A DNA stretch of 64,000 bases from Streptomyces venezuelae. Lineage in GTDB: Bacteria; Actinomycetota; Actinomycetes; Streptomycetales; Streptomycetaceae. The DNA is taken from the NCBI RefSeq assembly GCF_008642335.1, contig NZ_CP029191.1, positions 6,572,001-6,636,000 of the forward strand, given 5' to 3'. Positions 1 to 11,274 of this stretch are shown in pieces. The notes under the pieces were generated by a model, which saw nothing but the letters and a program-made list of their open reading frames with translations, was not told the origin of the DNA and made no database searches. Positions within the stretch are counted from its first letter, which is position 1. The number at the start of each line of letters is the position of its first letter. The position numbers and the translations under genes were made by a program.

Positions 1-50
1 TCTTGCGTTCCCCTCATGTCATGACAGCGGCTCGGGTCGTCGGGTTCGGG

Positions 51-992
51 TCACCCGGACATGGCCACCAGGACGCGGCGCGGTCCGGTGTACGGGCGGC
101 GGCCGTGCGCGACGGCCACGTTGTCGATCAGCAGCAGGTCGCCGTCGTACCAGTCGACGTCCACGGCGGCGTCGAGACCGTTGTCCCGCACGTGCGCCAC
201 GTACGCGTCGGGGATGGGGCTGCCGTCGGCGAACGTCACCGACTGCGGCAGCTCGTCCTCCGGCATCAGCTCGGAGAGCATCATCGCGGTGTCGGCGTCG
301 AGACCGGCGAGGTGCCACTGGTCGAACTGGTTGAACCAGACCTCGTCGCCCGTCACCGGATGCCGCACGGTGGCCGGGCGCACCTGTGTGACGCGGAGAC
401 CGCCGTCCGCCTTCCACTCCCAGGACACGTCGGCGTCGGCGAGGTGCGCCTCCACCTCGTCCTTGTCGGACGTCTCGAACGTGTCCTGCCAGCTCTTGCC
501 GAAGCCCGCCCCGCTCTGCAGGTTCTGCGTGTAGCGGATGCCCTTGCTGAAGGCCGCCCTGACCTCCTCGTCGAGGGAGCCGAGCCACACGGTGCCGTCG
601 ACGATGGGCGTCGCGCCGCCGGTCGCCGGCTGCCGCTCGCAGTAGAAGGCGAGCCGGGACGGCCACTTGCGGGCGTAGGACAGCTCGTTGTGCATGGAGA
701 TGGTGAACTCGGACGGGTACTCGGTCGAGGTGTAGACGTTGCTGCCGACCTTCGTGCGGGGCGAGTTGCCGTGCACGTAGGCGAGGCGGTTGGGCAGGAG
801 CAGGTCGAGCGCCGAGTCGACCTGCTCCTTGGACGTGCCGAAGCCGCGGTAGACCAGGGCCTTCTTCGCGAGGAGCAGGTCGGCCGTCCGCGCGGTGTCG
901 CTGATCGCCGCCAGCAGACCTTCGTGGTCCGCGGGCACCCCCGCCGTCTCCGGCGTCACCACGTGGGGCGTCCAGTCGCTCGACTTGCTCAC
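51..992 (-). CDS. TauD/SyrP-like Fe(II)/2-oxoglutarate dioxygenase
   Basis: This is a 313-residue member of the TauD/TfdA clavaminate-synthase-like family. Such enzymes use Fe(II), O2 and 2-oxoglutarate, and in NRPS clusters (SyrP, AsnO) they hydroxylate Asp or Asn. The facial triad is visible: H101-x-E103 in the segment TISMHNELSY and H296 near the end, followed by arginines suited to bind 2-oxoglutarate. I chose the GTG start at 992 because AGAGGAG lies just upstream; the frame is open further but without a ribosome site. It begins 66 bp after the NRPS stop and reads the same way, so it is probably co-transcribed. The preceding NRPS has an Asp-type adenylation pocket in its second module, which makes carrier-bound Asp hydroxylation the leading guess. 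The substrate is inferred. Confidence 0.85.
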   Translation of the reverse strand: MSKSSDWTPHVVTPETAGVPADHEGLLAAISDTARTADLLLAKKALVYRGFGTSKEQVDSALDLLLPNRLAYVHGNSPRTKVGSNVYTSTEYPSEFTISMHNELSYARKWPSRLAFYCERQPATGGATPIVDGTVWLGSLDEEVRAAFSKGIRYTQNLQSGAGFGKSWQDTFETSDKDEVEAHLADADVSWEWKADGGLRVTQVRPATVRHPVTGDEVWFNQFDQWHLAGLDADTAMMLSELMPEDELPQSVTFADGSPIPDAYVAHVRDNGLDAAVDVDWYDGDLLLIDNVAVAHGRRPYTGPRRVLVAMSG

Positions 993-1057
993 GTCACTTC
1001 TCCTCTGATCCCTCGGGCTGCTTCTGTGGTCGGTCGTCTGCTCTGCGGGCGCGGGGC

Positions 1058-4000
1058 TCACGTCGTCCCGCGCGGCCGCGGCCGCAGCTTGGGCCTCGGC
1101 CTCGCCGCGGGCGCGCCCGGAGCGCCGAGGCTCCCGGCCAGCTCCGCCGGCGTCGGTCTGGTGAAGACCGTCCGCAGGTCGACCTCCGCGCCGAGGACGG
1201 TGCGGATGCGGCCGATGAGGCGCGTGGCGAGCAGGGAGTGCCCGCCGAGGTCGAAGAAGTTGTCGTCGACGCCGACCGGCTTCTCCAACCCCAGGACCTC
1301 GGAGAACAGCGCGACGAGCGCCTCTTCCCGGCTGTCGCGCGGGGGCCGGGAGGGGGCGGTGGCGGTGACGCTGGTGTGGTCGGGCGCCGGGAGCGCCTTG
1401 CGGTCCAGCTTCCCGTTGGGCGTCAACGGCAGGGCGTCGAGGGGGACGAGGGCGCCGGGCACCATGTGCTCGGGGAGGGCGCGGCGCAGCCGGTCCTGGA
1501 TGCCGGGCCGGTCGAGCGGTGTCCCGTCCTCCGCCACGACGTAGCCCACCAGACGGTGGTCGCCCGGCCGGTCCTCCCGGATCACGACGGCCGCGGCTGC
1601 GACCGAGGGACAGCCGGTCAACACGGCGGCGACCTCGCCGAGTTCGATGCGGAAGCCGCGCAGCTTCACCTGGTCGTCGGTGCGTCCGAGGTAGCGCAGC
1701 GTGCCGTCGTTGTTCCAGGCCACCAGGTCACCGGTGCGGTACATGCGTGTCCCGGCCGACCCGTAGGGATCGGCGACGAACCGCTCCGCCGTGAGTCCGG
1801 GCCGGTTCAGGTAGCCCCGCGCGAGTCCCGCCCCCGCGAGGTACAGCTCGCCCGCGACACCCGGCGCGACCGGGCGCAGCGCGGCGTCCAGGACGTACAC
1901 CCGCGTGTTCGCGATCGGGCGCCCGATCGGCGGCGCGACCTCGGAGTCACCGTCGGCGGCACACGGGTGGTACGTGACGTCGACCGTCGCCTCCGTCGGC
2001 CCGTACAGATTGTGGAGCCGCGCGGCGGGCAGTACGGCGCGGCAGCGCGACACCGTGTGGGCGTGCAGCGCCTCGCCGCTGCTGAACACGCGGTGCAGGG
2101 ACACGCAGCGCCCGGCGGTCGGCTCGTTGAGGAACGCGTCGAGCATGGACGGCACGAAGTGCAGCGTGGTGACACCCTCCCTCGCCACGAGTCCGGCCAG
2201 GTACGCGGCGTCGTTGTGCCCGCCGGGCTTCGCCAGGACCATGGACGCGCCCTGGAACAGCGGCCAGAAGAACTCCCACACGGACACGTCGAACCCGGCG
2301 GGGGTCTTCTGCAGCACCCGGTCGCCTGCCCCGAGCCCGTACTCCGACTGCATCCACGCCAGCCGGTTCACCACACCGGAGTGCGGCACGGCGACGCCCT
2401 TCGGGGTGCCGGTGGAGCCGGAGGTGTAGATGACGTAGGCGGGGTGGGCGGGATCGGGCGCGATGGCCGGGTCGCCCGGATCCGATGCCGCCGTACGGCT
2501 CCGGAGGGCCGGGTCGTCGAGCAGGACGGCCGGGATGCCCTCGGCCCACGGGCCGGTGGTGCCGGTGTCGGTCAGGACAAGGGTGGGGCGGGCGTCCTCG
2601 ACCATGTGACGGAGGCGTTCCGCCGGGTAGGACGTGTCGAGGGGCAGATACGCGGCGCCCGCCTTGAGGACGGCGAGCAGCGCGACGACCAGCTCCGGCG
2701 ATCGGGGCAGGGCGACGGCGACGATGTGCTCGGGGCCGACGCCGCGCCCGGTCAGGAGCTGCGCCAACGCGTTGGCGCGGGCGTTGAGTTCGCCGTACGT
2801 GAGACGGGTGCCGTCAGCGTTGTCGATGCCGTCGCTGATCAGGGCGACGGCGTCCGGTGTGGCGGCGGCCTGCGCCTGGAACAGCTCGGGCACGGTGGCC
2901 GCGGGCACGGAGGTGACCGTGTCGTTCCACTCCTCGAGGACCCGGTGCCGCTCGCCCTCGGACAGCACGTCGACGGAGCCGACACGCTGCTCCGGGTCGT
3001 CCGCGACGGCCCGCAGCACCCGCAGCAGCCGTTCGACCAGCGCGGTCACCGTGGCCTGCTCGAACAGGTCGGTGCGGTACGCCACCGATCCGGTGATCCC
3101 GTCCGGCGCGTCACCCCCGCCCTGGCGCTCGGCCAGGTGCACCGTCAGGTCCATCCGCGCGGCCCGGATGCGCGCCTCCTGCGGAGTCGCCTTCGCCCCG
3201 GCGAAGGTCAGCTCGCCCCGCGGGTTGCCGTTGAGGCCGAGCATGACCTGGAAGAGCGGGTGGTGGGCAAGTGACCGGGTGGGGTTCAGCGCCTCCACCA
3301 GGCCCTCGAAGGGCACGTCCTGGTGGGCGTAGGCATTGAGGTCGGTCTCGCGGACGCGGTCGAGGAGTTCGGTGAAGGTGGGGTCGCCGGACAGGTCGGT
3401 GCGCAGCACCAACGTATTCACGAAGAAGCCGACCAGGTCGTCCAGCTCCTCCTCGCCACGCCCCGCGACCGGCGTCCCGATGGGGATGTCCGTGCCCGCG
3501 CCGAGCCGGTGCAGGAGCACGGCCAGCGCGGCCTGCAGCACCATGAACACGGTCGTCTGCCGCGACCGCGCCAGCTCGACCAGGGCCTGGTGCAGTCCGG
3601 CGTCGATCCGTACCGGCACGACACCGCCCTCGAACCCGGCCTGCTCCGGATACGGGCGGTCCGTCGGCAGGGCGATGCGCTCCGGCAGCCCGGCCAGCGC
3701 GTCACGCCAGTGGCCGACCTGCGCGGCGAGCAGGCTCTCCGGGTCGCTCTCGGCGCCGAGGAGATCGCGCTGCCACAGGGTGTAGTCCGCGTACTGCACC
3801 GGCAGCGGTGTCCATGCCGGGGCACGGCCGGAACGACGAGCGGCGTAGGCCGCGCTCAGGTCGCGGGAGAGCGGCCCCACCGACCAGCCGTCCCCGGCGA
3901 TGTGGTGGATGACGAGGACGAGCACGTGCTCGTCTGCCGCGTCGTCGACGGTGAACAGCGCCGCGCGGAAGGGCAGTTCCGTCGCGAGGTCGAACGCGTG

Positions 4001-7000
4001 CCGCACCGCGCGGTCCACCGCACCGGACAGCTCCGTCTCGGGCACCGACGCGACGTCGAGCACCGGCCGCGCCTCGTCGACAGGGCGTACGTCCTGATAC
4101 GGCTCGCCGTCCGTCTCCGGGAACACGGTGCGCAGCGCCTCGTGCCGCGCCACCACATCGCCGAGCGCCGCCCGCAGCGCCGCCGCGTCCATCGCACCGG
4201 AGATCCGGAGCACCGCGGCGCCGTTGTACGTCGCGCTGGGCCCCTCGAACCGGTACAGGAACCACAACCGGCGCTGCGCGAACGACAGCGGCATCCGCTC
4301 GGGACGCGCCACCGGCACGATCGGAGGCCGCGCCTCCGGGCTGCCGCCGAGCTGCCGGGTCAGACCGGCCACCGTCGGGGAGTCGAAGAACGCCTTGATG
4401 CCGAGCTGCGCGCCCATGGCACGCCGGATGCGGCCGATCACGCGCGCGGCCAGCAGCGAGTGCCCGCCCAGGTCGAAGAAGCTGTCGTCGACGCCGACCC
4501 GCTCGGGATCGATGCCGAGCACCTCGGCGAACAGGGCGGTGAGGATCTCCTCGTGCGGGCTGCGCGGCGGCCTCTCCTGCCGCCCCTCGGCTCCGGTGCC
4601 GGTGTCGGTGCCGGTGCCTGCGGTGTAGTCGGGTTCGGGCAGCGCTCTGCGGTCCAGCTTCCCGTGCGCGGTCAGGGGCAGCGCGTCGAGGACGACGACG
4701 GCGGTCGGCACCATGTACTCCGGCAGCCGCGCCGCGAGCCGCTCCCGCACCTCGGCGGGGTCGACGTTCCCTTCGGCGTCCGGGACGACGTAGCCGACCA
4801 GGCGCCGGTCGCCCTCCTGCTCCTCGCGCACCACCGCGGCCGCCCGCGCGACATGCTCGCAGCGCGTCAACTCGGCCTCGACCTCCCCGAGTTCGATGCG
4901 GTAACCGCGGAGCTTGACCTGGTCGTCCGCGCGGCCCACGAAGACGAGGGTGCCGTCACCGTTCCACCGCGCCAGGTCGCCGGTGCGGTACATCCGCGAT
5001 CCCGCGGGCCCGTACGGGTCGGCGACGAAGCGCCCCGCGGTCAGACCGGGCCGCCGCAGATAGCCCCGGGCGAGCCCCGCGCCCGCCACGTACAGCTCAC
5101 CGGGCACGCCGGGCGGCACCGGACGCAGGCCCGCGTCCAGCACGTACACCTGGGTGTTGGCCATCGGACGGCCGATCGGCACCGGCCCGTCCGGCAGCTC
5201 GTCGCCGGGCTCGATCCTGAACTCCGTGCAGTTCACCGAGGCCTCGGTCGGCCCGTACACGTTCATGACGGTCACGTCCGGGTGCCCCTGGCGCCACGTG
5301 CGCAGCGCCTCGCCGAGCAGCGCCTCACCGCCGAGCAGCAGCTCCTCGCGCGGCGAGACCTCGTCGGGGAGGCCTTCGAGGAGCGCCAGGTGACTGGGCG
5401 TGGCCTTGAGGAAGTCGCAGCCGAGCGAACGTACCTCCGCGTCGTCCGCGAGGCCGTCCCGCAGCTCGGTGAGGACCACGCGGCCGCCCGAGACGAGCGG
5501 GGTGAGGAGCGCGGTGATCGACAGGTCGAAGGAGAGGGACGTGTGCAGCAGCGCCACGCCCTTGGCGCCCGTGTAGCGCCGGCTCGTGTCCCGCAGGTAG
5601 TCGGTCACGGCCGCGTGCGGCACGACGACGCCCTTGGGGGTGCCGGTGGAGCCGGAGGTGTAGATGACGTAGGCGGGGTGGGAGGGATCCGGCGCGGTGC
5701 CCGGATCGCTCGGGTCGAGCGCCGCGGTCCGGCTCTGTAGCGCCGGGTCGTCGAGGAGGACGACCGGGGTGTCGTCGCTCCAGAGGCCGGTGGTGCTCGT
5801 GGCGGCCAGGACGAGGGTGGGGCGGGCGTCCCGGACCATGTGGCGGATGCGGTCCGCCGGGTACGTCGTGTCGACGGGCAGATACGCGGCGCCCGCCTTG
5901 AGCACCCCGAGGAGCGCGGCGACCGTCCCCGGCGACCGGGGCAGGGCGAGGGCGACGATGTGCTCGGGCCCGACGCCGTGCTCGGTGAGGAGCCGCGCCA
6001 ACCGGTTGGCGCGGGCGTCGAGTTCGCCGTACGTGAGCTGCGTGCCGTCGCCCACGAGGGCGACCGCGTCCGGTGTGGCCGCGACCTGTGCCCGGAACAG
6101 CTCGACGAGCGTGCCGGGCGGGGCGGGCACGGCGGTGTCGTTCCACGTCCGCAGCATCTCGTGCCGCTCGGCGGCCGACAGCAGGTCCACCGACCCCACG
6201 TGCTGCTCGGGGTCGTCGAGGAGGCTCGCGAGGGCCTGGACGAACCAGCGGCCGACGGCTTCGACGCGCTCACGGGAGAACCGTCCCGCGTCGAACTGCA
6301 GGGCGCCGTCGATCCCCAGCGGCGCGCCGTCCGGGCCGAACCGCTCCCGCAATGTCAGCGTCAGGTCCCGGCGCGCGGCCCGCGTGTTCCAGGAGGATGC
6401 CGTGAGGCTCAGGCCGGGGATGTCGAGCTGCTGCGCCTCGTGGTTCTGCAGCGTGAGCATCACCTGGTACAGCGGCTGGTGGTCCGTGGTCCGGGTCGGG
6501 TTGAGGGCCTCCACCAGGCTTTCGAAGGGCACGTCCTGGTGGGCGTAGGCGTTGAGGTCGGCTTCGCGGACGCGGTCGAGGAGTTCGGTGAAGGTGGGGT
6601 CGCCGGACAGGTCGGTGCGCAGCACGAGGGTGTTGACGAAGTTGCCGATGAGGGTGTCCAGCTCCTGCTGGGCACGGCCCGCCGTCGGCGTGCCGATCGG
6701 GATGTCCGTCCCGGCGCCGAGCCGGTGCAGGAGCACGGCGAGAGCGGACTGCAGCACCATGAACACGGTGCTGCGCTGCCCCTTCGCGACCCGCACGAGG
6801 TCCTCGTGCAGCTCGGCCGGCAGGGACAGCTCCGCCACCTCGCCCCGCCGGTCGTCCGCCGCCCGCTCGGGCAGGTCGGTGGGGAGGTCGATGCGGTCGG
6901 GCAGCCCGGCCAGCGCGTCCTTCCAGTGGTCGAGCTGGCGGGCGAGGAGGCTGTCCGGGTCGCTCTCGTCGCCGAGGAGCTCGTGCTGCCACAGGGTGTA

Positions 7001-10000
7001 GTCGGCGTACTGGACCGGCAGCGGCTCCCACACCGGGCTTTCGCCCGCGCAGCGGGCGGCGTAGGCGGTCCCCAGGTCGCGGGCGAGGGGCCCCATGGAC
7101 CAGCCGTCGCCGGCGATGTGGTGGATGACCAGGACGAGCACGTGCTCGTCGGCGGCGTCCTCCATGCTGAACAGGGCGCCACGGAACGGAAGTTCGGCGG
7201 CGAGGTCGAAGGGGTGGCGGACGGCGCGGTCCACGGCTTCGGCCAGCTCGGCCTCGGTGACCGACGAGACGCTCACCTCGGGCCGCGCGTCGGTGGCCGG
7301 GCGGATGTCCTGGTACGGCTGCCCGTCGACGTCCGGGAAGACGGTGCGCAGCGCCTCGTGCCGCCCGACCACGTCGCCCAGCGCGGCGAGCAAAGCCTTG
7401 GCGTCCAGGGCACCGGAGAGCCGCAGCACGACCGGCACGTTGTACGTCGCGCTGGGCCCCTCAAGGCGGTACAGGAACCACAGCCTGCGCTGCGCGAACG
7501 ACAACGGCATGCGGTCGGGGCGCGCGGCGGGCACCAGCGCCGGGCGGTCGGCGGGGTTCGTCGTCGCTGCCACCGTACGGGCGAGGGCGGCGACGGTCGG
7601 CGCCGCGAAGAGGTCACGGACGACCAGGTCCACACCCATCACCGCGCGGACGCGGCCGGTGAGGCGCATGGCGAGGAGGGAGTGTCCGCCGAGGTCGAAG
7701 AAGTTGTCGTCGACGCCGATCCGGTCGAGGCCGAGGACTTCGGTGAAGAGTCCGGCCAGGATTTCCTCGCGTGCGTCGCGCGGGGCGCGGGTCGGCGTCG
7801 TCGTACCGCTGTAGTCGGGTGCGGGCAGCGCCTTGCGGTCCAGCTTCCCGTTCGGCATGAGGGGCAGTTCGCCGACGGTGACGACGGCGGCGGGGACCAT
7901 GTGGTCGGGCAGGCGTGCGGCGACGGCCTGCTTCACCTGGTCGACGTCCAGGGTCTGACCGGCGACGACGTAGCCGACGAGGCGGCGGTCGCCGGGGCGG
8001 TCCTCGCGGATGACGGCAGCGGCGGCCCGTACACCGGGAGCGGCGGCCAACGCGGCCTCGACCTCGCCGAGTTCGATGCGGAAGCCACGCAGCTTCACCT
8101 GGTCGTCGGCGCGCCCCAGGAAGTGCAGGGTGCCGTCCTGGTTCCACCGCGCCAGGTCGCCGGTGCGGTACATCCGTGACCCGGAGGGCCCGTAGGGGTC
8201 GGCGACGAAACGTTCCGCGGTCAGCCCCGGTCGGTTCAGGTAGCCGCGTGCGACACCGGCCCCGGCCACGTACAGCTCACCGGGTACGCCGGGTGGGACG
8301 GGGGACAGACCCTTGTCCAGGACGTATGTGCGTACGTTGCCGACGGGGCGTCCGATCGGCGGTACCCCGGCGCCGGACAGTGGGTCGCTCAGGGTGGCGC
8401 AGACGGTGGCTTCGGTGGGCCCGTAGGCGTTGATCATCCGTCGGCCGGTGGACCAGCGTTCGGCAATGTCGGGTGGGCAGGCCTCGCCGCCCACGACGAC
8501 CGTCAGGGTTTCCGGAACCTGTGTCAGGTCGAGGACGCTCAGGGCGGAGGGCGGCACCATGCAGTACGTGACGCCTGCGGTGTTCACGACGCGCGCGAGA
8601 GCGTCGCCGGGGGCGAGTTCGTGGGCATCGGCCACGACCAGGGCGGCGCCGGTCAGCAGGGCCAGGCTCCAGTCCCAGGTCGCGGCGTCGAAGCTGGGGG
8701 AGGCGAACTGGAGGACGCGGCTGCCGGGGCCCAGGCCGAGGTGGGGCGTGGAGGACGCGACGAGGTTCACCAGGCCTTCGTGCGTGACGACGACGCCCTT
8801 GGGGGTGCCGGTCGAGCCGGAGGTGTAGATGACATAGGCGGGGTGCGTTGGCCCAGGTGCGGAGAGGTCGGCGGGGATGCCTGCGGCCAACTCGGTTTGC
8901 ACGGCGCGGTCGTCGAGGCGTACGACTGCCGTGTCCTGTGTCCACAGTGCGGTGGTCGTCGCATCGGTCAGGACGAGTGACGGGCGGGCGTCTTCGACCA
9001 TGAAGCGGATCCGGTCCACCGGGTAGCCGGTGTCGATCGGCAGGTAGGCGGCTCCGGCCTTCCACACGGCGAGGACGGCGACGACGAGTTCCGGCGAGCG
9101 GGGCAGTGCGAGCGCGACCACCTGCTCGGGTCCGACGCCCCGGTCGACCAGCAGGCGTGCGAGCCGGTCCGCCCGTGCGTCCAGCTCGGCGTACGAGTAA
9201 GCAATGCTGCCGTCCGCCGTTACGATCGCCGGGGCGTCCGGGGCTTGGGCGACCCGCGCCGCGAACATGGCCGACGCCGTCTCCTCCGGTACCTCCACGA
9301 CCGGCCCGGAACCCCATCCGTCCAGAACACGCCCGCGCTCATCGTTCGACAGCAGCTGCACATCCCCCACCCGCTGCCCCGCGTCCTCGGCAACGGACCC
9401 CAGCAGCCGCATGAAGCGGTCGGCGATGGCGGCGACCGTCGGGCGGTCGAAGCGGTCGGCACGGAAGTCCAGCCGCAGCTTGAGCACGTCGCCGGGTGAG
9501 ACGGCGAGGCTCAGCGGGTAGTGGGTGGCGTCGCGGCCTTGGGTGGCGGTGGCCGTGAGGCGCGACGCGTGGTCACCGGCGGAGGTGTCCGGCGCGGCGG
9601 AGCCCTTGCGATTCGCGGGGAAGTTCTCCACGGCCATGACCGTGTCGAAGGCGTCGCCGATGCCGGCCGTCCGCTGAATGTCGGTCAGGGACAGGTGCTG
9701 GTGCGGAAGCAGCGCGGCCTGCTCGTCCTGTACGCGCACCGCCAGGTCGGCCCACGTGTCCAGGGAGTGCAGCCGTACGCGGACGGGCACCGTGTTGATG
9801 AACAGCCCAATCATGCTCTCGACGCCGGGGATCTCCGGTGAACGGCCCGACACCACCGCGCCGAAGACCACGTCGTCCTGACCGGACATCCGGCCGAGGA
9901 GCACACCCCACACGGACTGGACGAGCGTGCTCAGCGTGACGCCGAGACCGCGGGCCCGGGCCTGAAGCGCGGCGGTGGTGTCCTGCGGAAGATGCGCGAC

Positions 10001-10708
10001 GAAACTCTCGGGGAACACAGGTGCCGCGTCGTCAGCGGGGCCTGTGGTGACTGGAGTTGCAAGGTGAGTGGGTTCCGCTCCTGCCAGCGCACGCGTCCAC
10101 GCCTCACGCGCACCCTCGCGGTCCTGCTCGGAGAGCCAGACGAGGTAGTCGCGGTAGGGCGTAACGGGCGGGAGGGCACTGTCGTCGCCCTTGGAGTCGT
10201 ACAGGGCGAGCAGTTCGCGCACCATCAGGGACGAGGACCAGCCGTCGACGAGCACATGGTGCTGGGTGACGACCAGTCGGCTGCCGCCCTCCTGCGGCGA
10301 GTTGTCGCCGCCGGAGTGCCTGAGGAGCGCCATGCGCAGCAGCGGCGGGCGGTCGAGCTCGAACCGGCGGGCCCGCTCGGCGTCCGCGAACGCGCGCAGT
10401 TCGGCCTCGGTCCGCGCGGGCGAAAGGTGGGTGAGGTCGATCTCCTCCCACGGCAACTCCACGTCGCGCGCGACGACTTGGACGGGCTCGTCGAGGTCGT
10501 CCACCCAGAACGCCGCCCGCAGGTTGGCGTGCCGGTCGAGCAGGGCCTGACCGGCCGCGCGCATGGCTCCGGCGTCCAGGGCGCCCTCGAAGTCGAGGAT
10601 CAGCTGCACGACATAGGCGTCAGGCCCTTCGCGGTCGGCGAGGGCGTGGTAGACCAGCCCCTCCTGTAGCGGCGACAGCGGCCAGACGTCCTCGAGCTCA
10701 TGCGACAA
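1058..10708 (-). CDS. Three-module NRPS, C-A-T-C-A-T-C-A-T
   Basis: A 3216-residue peptide synthetase. Approximate domains: C1 9-450 (HHVLVDG at 150-156), A1 476-962, T1 (Ser1010), C2 1067-1510 (HHIAGDG), A2 1536-2026, T2 (Ser2084), C3 2139-2590 (HHIAGDG), A3 2616-3106, T3 (Ser3158). It ends about 55 residues later in a Pro/Arg tail with no thioesterase, reductase or condensation-like release domain. C1 opens with [12 protein letters not shown], a pattern common in C domains that accept a D-residue, which fits the epimerase ending the divergent NRPS. My hand-read ten-residue pockets are DAWMVGAVCK (hydrophobic/aromatic), DLTKLGVVNK (Asp-type) and DVWHFSLVDK (the EntF Ser code). I chose the TTG start at 10708, preceded by GGAGAG; a GTG at 10870 is in frame but adds 54 residues with no family match. 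Confidence 0.93.
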   Translation of the reverse strand: MSHELEDVWPLSPLQEGLVYHALADREGPDAYVVQLILDFEGALDAGAMRAAGQALLDRHANLRAAFWVDDLDEPVQVVARDVELPWEEIDLTHLSPARTEAELRAFADAERARRFELDRPPLLRMALLRHSGGDNSPQEGGSRLVVTQHHVLVDGWSSSLMVRELLALYDSKGDDSALPPVTPYRDYLVWLSEQDREGAREAWTRALAGAEPTHLATPVTTGPADDAAPVFPESFVAHLPQDTTAALQARARGLGVTLSTLVQSVWGVLLGRMSGQDDVVFGAVVSGRSPEIPGVESMIGLFINTVPVRVRLHSLDTWADLAVRVQDEQAALLPHQHLSLTDIQRTAGIGDAFDTVMAVENFPANRKGSAAPDTSAGDHASRLTATATQGRDATHYPLSLAVSPGDVLKLRLDFRADRFDRPTVAAIADRFMRLLGSVAEDAGQRVGDVQLLSNDERGRVLDGWGSGPVVEVPEETASAMFAARVAQAPDAPAIVTADGSIAYSYAELDARADRLARLLVDRGVGPEQVVALALPRSPELVVAVLAVWKAGAAYLPIDTGYPVDRIRFMVEDARPSLVLTDATTTALWTQDTAVVRLDDRAVQTELAAGIPADLSAPGPTHPAYVIYTSGSTGTPKGVVVTHEGLVNLVASSTPHLGLGPGSRVLQFASPSFDAATWDWSLALLTGAALVVADAHELAPGDALARVVNTAGVTYCMVPPSALSVLDLTQVPETLTVVVGGEACPPDIAERWSTGRRMINAYGPTEATVCATLSDPLSGAGVPPIGRPVGNVRTYVLDKGLSPVPPGVPGELYVAGAGVARGYLNRPGLTAERFVADPYGPSGSRMYRTGDLARWNQDGTLHFLGRADDQVKLRGFRIELGEVEAALAAAPGVRAAAAVIREDRPGDRRLVGYVVAGQTLDVDQVKQAVAARLPDHMVPAAVVTVGELPLMPNGKLDRKALPAPDYSGTTTPTRAPRDAREEILAGLFTEVLGLDRIGVDDNFFDLGGHSLLAMRLTGRVRAVMGVDLVVRDLFAAPTVAALARTVAATTNPADRPALVPAARPDRMPLSFAQRRLWFLYRLEGPSATYNVPVVLRLSGALDAKALLAALGDVVGRHEALRTVFPDVDGQPYQDIRPATDARPEVSVSSVTEAELAEAVDRAVRHPFDLAAELPFRGALFSMEDAADEHVLVLVIHHIAGDGWSMGPLARDLGTAYAARCAGESPVWEPLPVQYADYTLWQHELLGDESDPDSLLARQLDHWKDALAGLPDRIDLPTDLPERAADDRRGEVAELSLPAELHEDLVRVAKGQRSTVFMVLQSALAVLLHRLGAGTDIPIGTPTAGRAQQELDTLIGNFVNTLVLRTDLSGDPTFTELLDRVREADLNAYAHQDVPFESLVEALNPTRTTDHQPLYQVMLTLQNHEAQQLDIPGLSLTASSWNTRAARRDLTLTLRERFGPDGAPLGIDGALQFDAGRFSRERVEAVGRWFVQALASLLDDPEQHVGSVDLLSAAERHEMLRTWNDTAVPAPPGTLVELFRAQVAATPDAVALVGDGTQLTYGELDARANRLARLLTEHGVGPEHIVALALPRSPGTVAALLGVLKAGAAYLPVDTTYPADRIRHMVRDARPTLVLAATSTTGLWSDDTPVVLLDDPALQSRTAALDPSDPGTAPDPSHPAYVIYTSGSTGTPKGVVVPHAAVTDYLRDTSRRYTGAKGVALLHTSLSFDLSITALLTPLVSGGRVVLTELRDGLADDAEVRSLGCDFLKATPSHLALLEGLPDEVSPREELLLGGEALLGEALRTWRQGHPDVTVMNVYGPTEASVNCTEFRIEPGDELPDGPVPIGRPMANTQVYVLDAGLRPVPPGVPGELYVAGAGLARGYLRRPGLTAGRFVADPYGPAGSRMYRTGDLARWNGDGTLVFVGRADDQVKLRGYRIELGEVEAELTRCEHVARAAAVVREEQEGDRRLVGYVVPDAEGNVDPAEVRERLAARLPEYMVPTAVVVLDALPLTAHGKLDRRALPEPDYTAGTGTDTGTGAEGRQERPPRSPHEEILTALFAEVLGIDPERVGVDDSFFDLGGHSLLAARVIGRIRRAMGAQLGIKAFFDSPTVAGLTRQLGGSPEARPPIVPVARPERMPLSFAQRRLWFLYRFEGPSATYNGAAVLRISGAMDAAALRAALGDVVARHEALRTVFPETDGEPYQDVRPVDEARPVLDVASVPETELSGAVDRAVRHAFDLATELPFRAALFTVDDAADEHVLVLVIHHIAGDGWSVGPLSRDLSAAYAARRSGRAPAWTPLPVQYADYTLWQRDLLGAESDPESLLAAQVGHWRDALAGLPERIALPTDRPYPEQAGFEGGVVPVRIDAGLHQALVELARSRQTTVFMVLQAALAVLLHRLGAGTDIPIGTPVAGRGEEELDDLVGFFVNTLVLRTDLSGDPTFTELLDRVRETDLNAYAHQDVPFEGLVEALNPTRSLAHHPLFQVMLGLNGNPRGELTFAGAKATPQEARIRAARMDLTVHLAERQGGGDAPDGITGSVAYRTDLFEQATVTALVERLLRVLRAVADDPEQRVGSVDVLSEGERHRVLEEWNDTVTSVPAATVPELFQAQAAATPDAVALISDGIDNADGTRLTYGELNARANALAQLLTGRGVGPEHIVAVALPRSPELVVALLAVLKAGAAYLPLDTSYPAERLRHMVEDARPTLVLTDTGTTGPWAEGIPAVLLDDPALRSRTAASDPGDPAIAPDPAHPAYVIYTSGSTGTPKGVAVPHSGVVNRLAWMQSEYGLGAGDRVLQKTPAGFDVSVWEFFWPLFQGASMVLAKPGGHNDAAYLAGLVAREGVTTLHFVPSMLDAFLNEPTAGRCVSLHRVFSSGEALHAHTVSRCRAVLPAARLHNLYGPTEATVDVTYHPCAADGDSEVAPPIGRPIANTRVYVLDAALRPVAPGVAGELYLAGAGLARGYLNRPGLTAERFVADPYGSAGTRMYRTGDLVAWNNDGTLRYLGRTDDQVKLRGFRIELGEVAAVLTGCPSVAAAAVVIREDRPGDHRLVGYVVAEDGTPLDRPGIQDRLRRALPEHMVPGALVPLDALPLTPNGKLDRKALPAPDHTSVTATAPSRPPRDSREEALVALFSEVLGLEKPVGVDDNFFDLGGHSLLATRLIGRIRTVLGAEVDLRTVFTRPTPAELAGSLGAPGAPAARPRPKLRPRPRGTT

Positions 10709-11274
10709 GGTTGATCCACTCTCCGTACCAGGCGCCGCAACGTGCCGAGGAAGCCCATTGCCAGTGCGCGCGACCACTTCACCGGAACCGGAATGCGGCC
10801 GTCCGCCCGCTGATTCCCGCGCCGGACCGATAGAGCGGGGGGAAACTGGGCGTCGGTGTGCCGCACACACCGGTCAAGAATGTCTTGGGCAAGCGCGCAC
10901 GGACAGGAAACGGCGCGTGTCGTCAAGGTGGCCCAAGAAGTTGGGAAAGAACGTCAGCTCGGCTTGTTCACCCGATTCGCCGGGCAATGACCCGCCGATG
11001 GGCCAGATGTGCCTGCCGCGCCCCACTGAGGAATGTCTGCACAGCCCCCTCCTCCGCTCATAGAGCTCCCCCCGTATCGGAGCCATGACTTAAAAGGACA
11101 GTACAACCGGCACTGCGAGCTGTACATGTGACCCCCGTCACAAGAGTGCGCGGGGCGGGTCGGAGCGCCGGTTGTGGTGCAATCAATGCGACCGGGACCT
11201 GTCGGCGTGATGTGTGATTATGTGGACCGCCCGGCGAGTGCCGGGGTGGACGCACGTCACTGCGGGGGACTTGG
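10709..11274. other. Divergent NRPS promoter region
   Basis: This 566-bp gap separates the two oppositely directed NRPS genes and should hold both promoters. No convincing gene is present; the short open frames crossing it have no family match. It contains a relatively A/T-rich tract with TTAAAAGG near 11090, and a CRP-like palindrome at 11127-11142 about 135 bp before the rightward ATG. I could not fix -35/-10 pairs with confidence. No regulator gene of its own lies beside it in the window. Confidence 0.6.
11127..11142. promoter_or_regulatory. CRP-like operator (TGTGA-N6-TCACA)
   Basis: TGTGACCCCCGTCACA is a perfect inverted repeat. It matches the enterobacterial CRP half-sites and also the looser GTG-N6-GNCAC form reported for Streptomyces Crp. 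It lies between two divergent NRPS genes. The sequence match is direct; binding is inferred. Confidence 0.55.

Noticed and set aside
1..50. Possible start of a further leftward gene (ATG on the minus strand at 22-20 or 17-15)
   Set aside because: The first ATG meets a stop after two codons. The second has no clear ribosome site and only five codons lie in the window, so it cannot be supported.
3..1544. Long open frame antisense to the oxygenase and NRPS genes (many similar ones throughout)
   Set aside because: Composition is Arg/Gly/Val/His-rich with no domain, and it follows from third-position G/C bias of the true genes on the other strand.
10709..10870. GTG start at 10870 for the leftward NRPS
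   Set aside because: It would add 54 residues unlike any C-domain start. TTG 10708 has GGAGAG at proper distance and begins just before the C domain.
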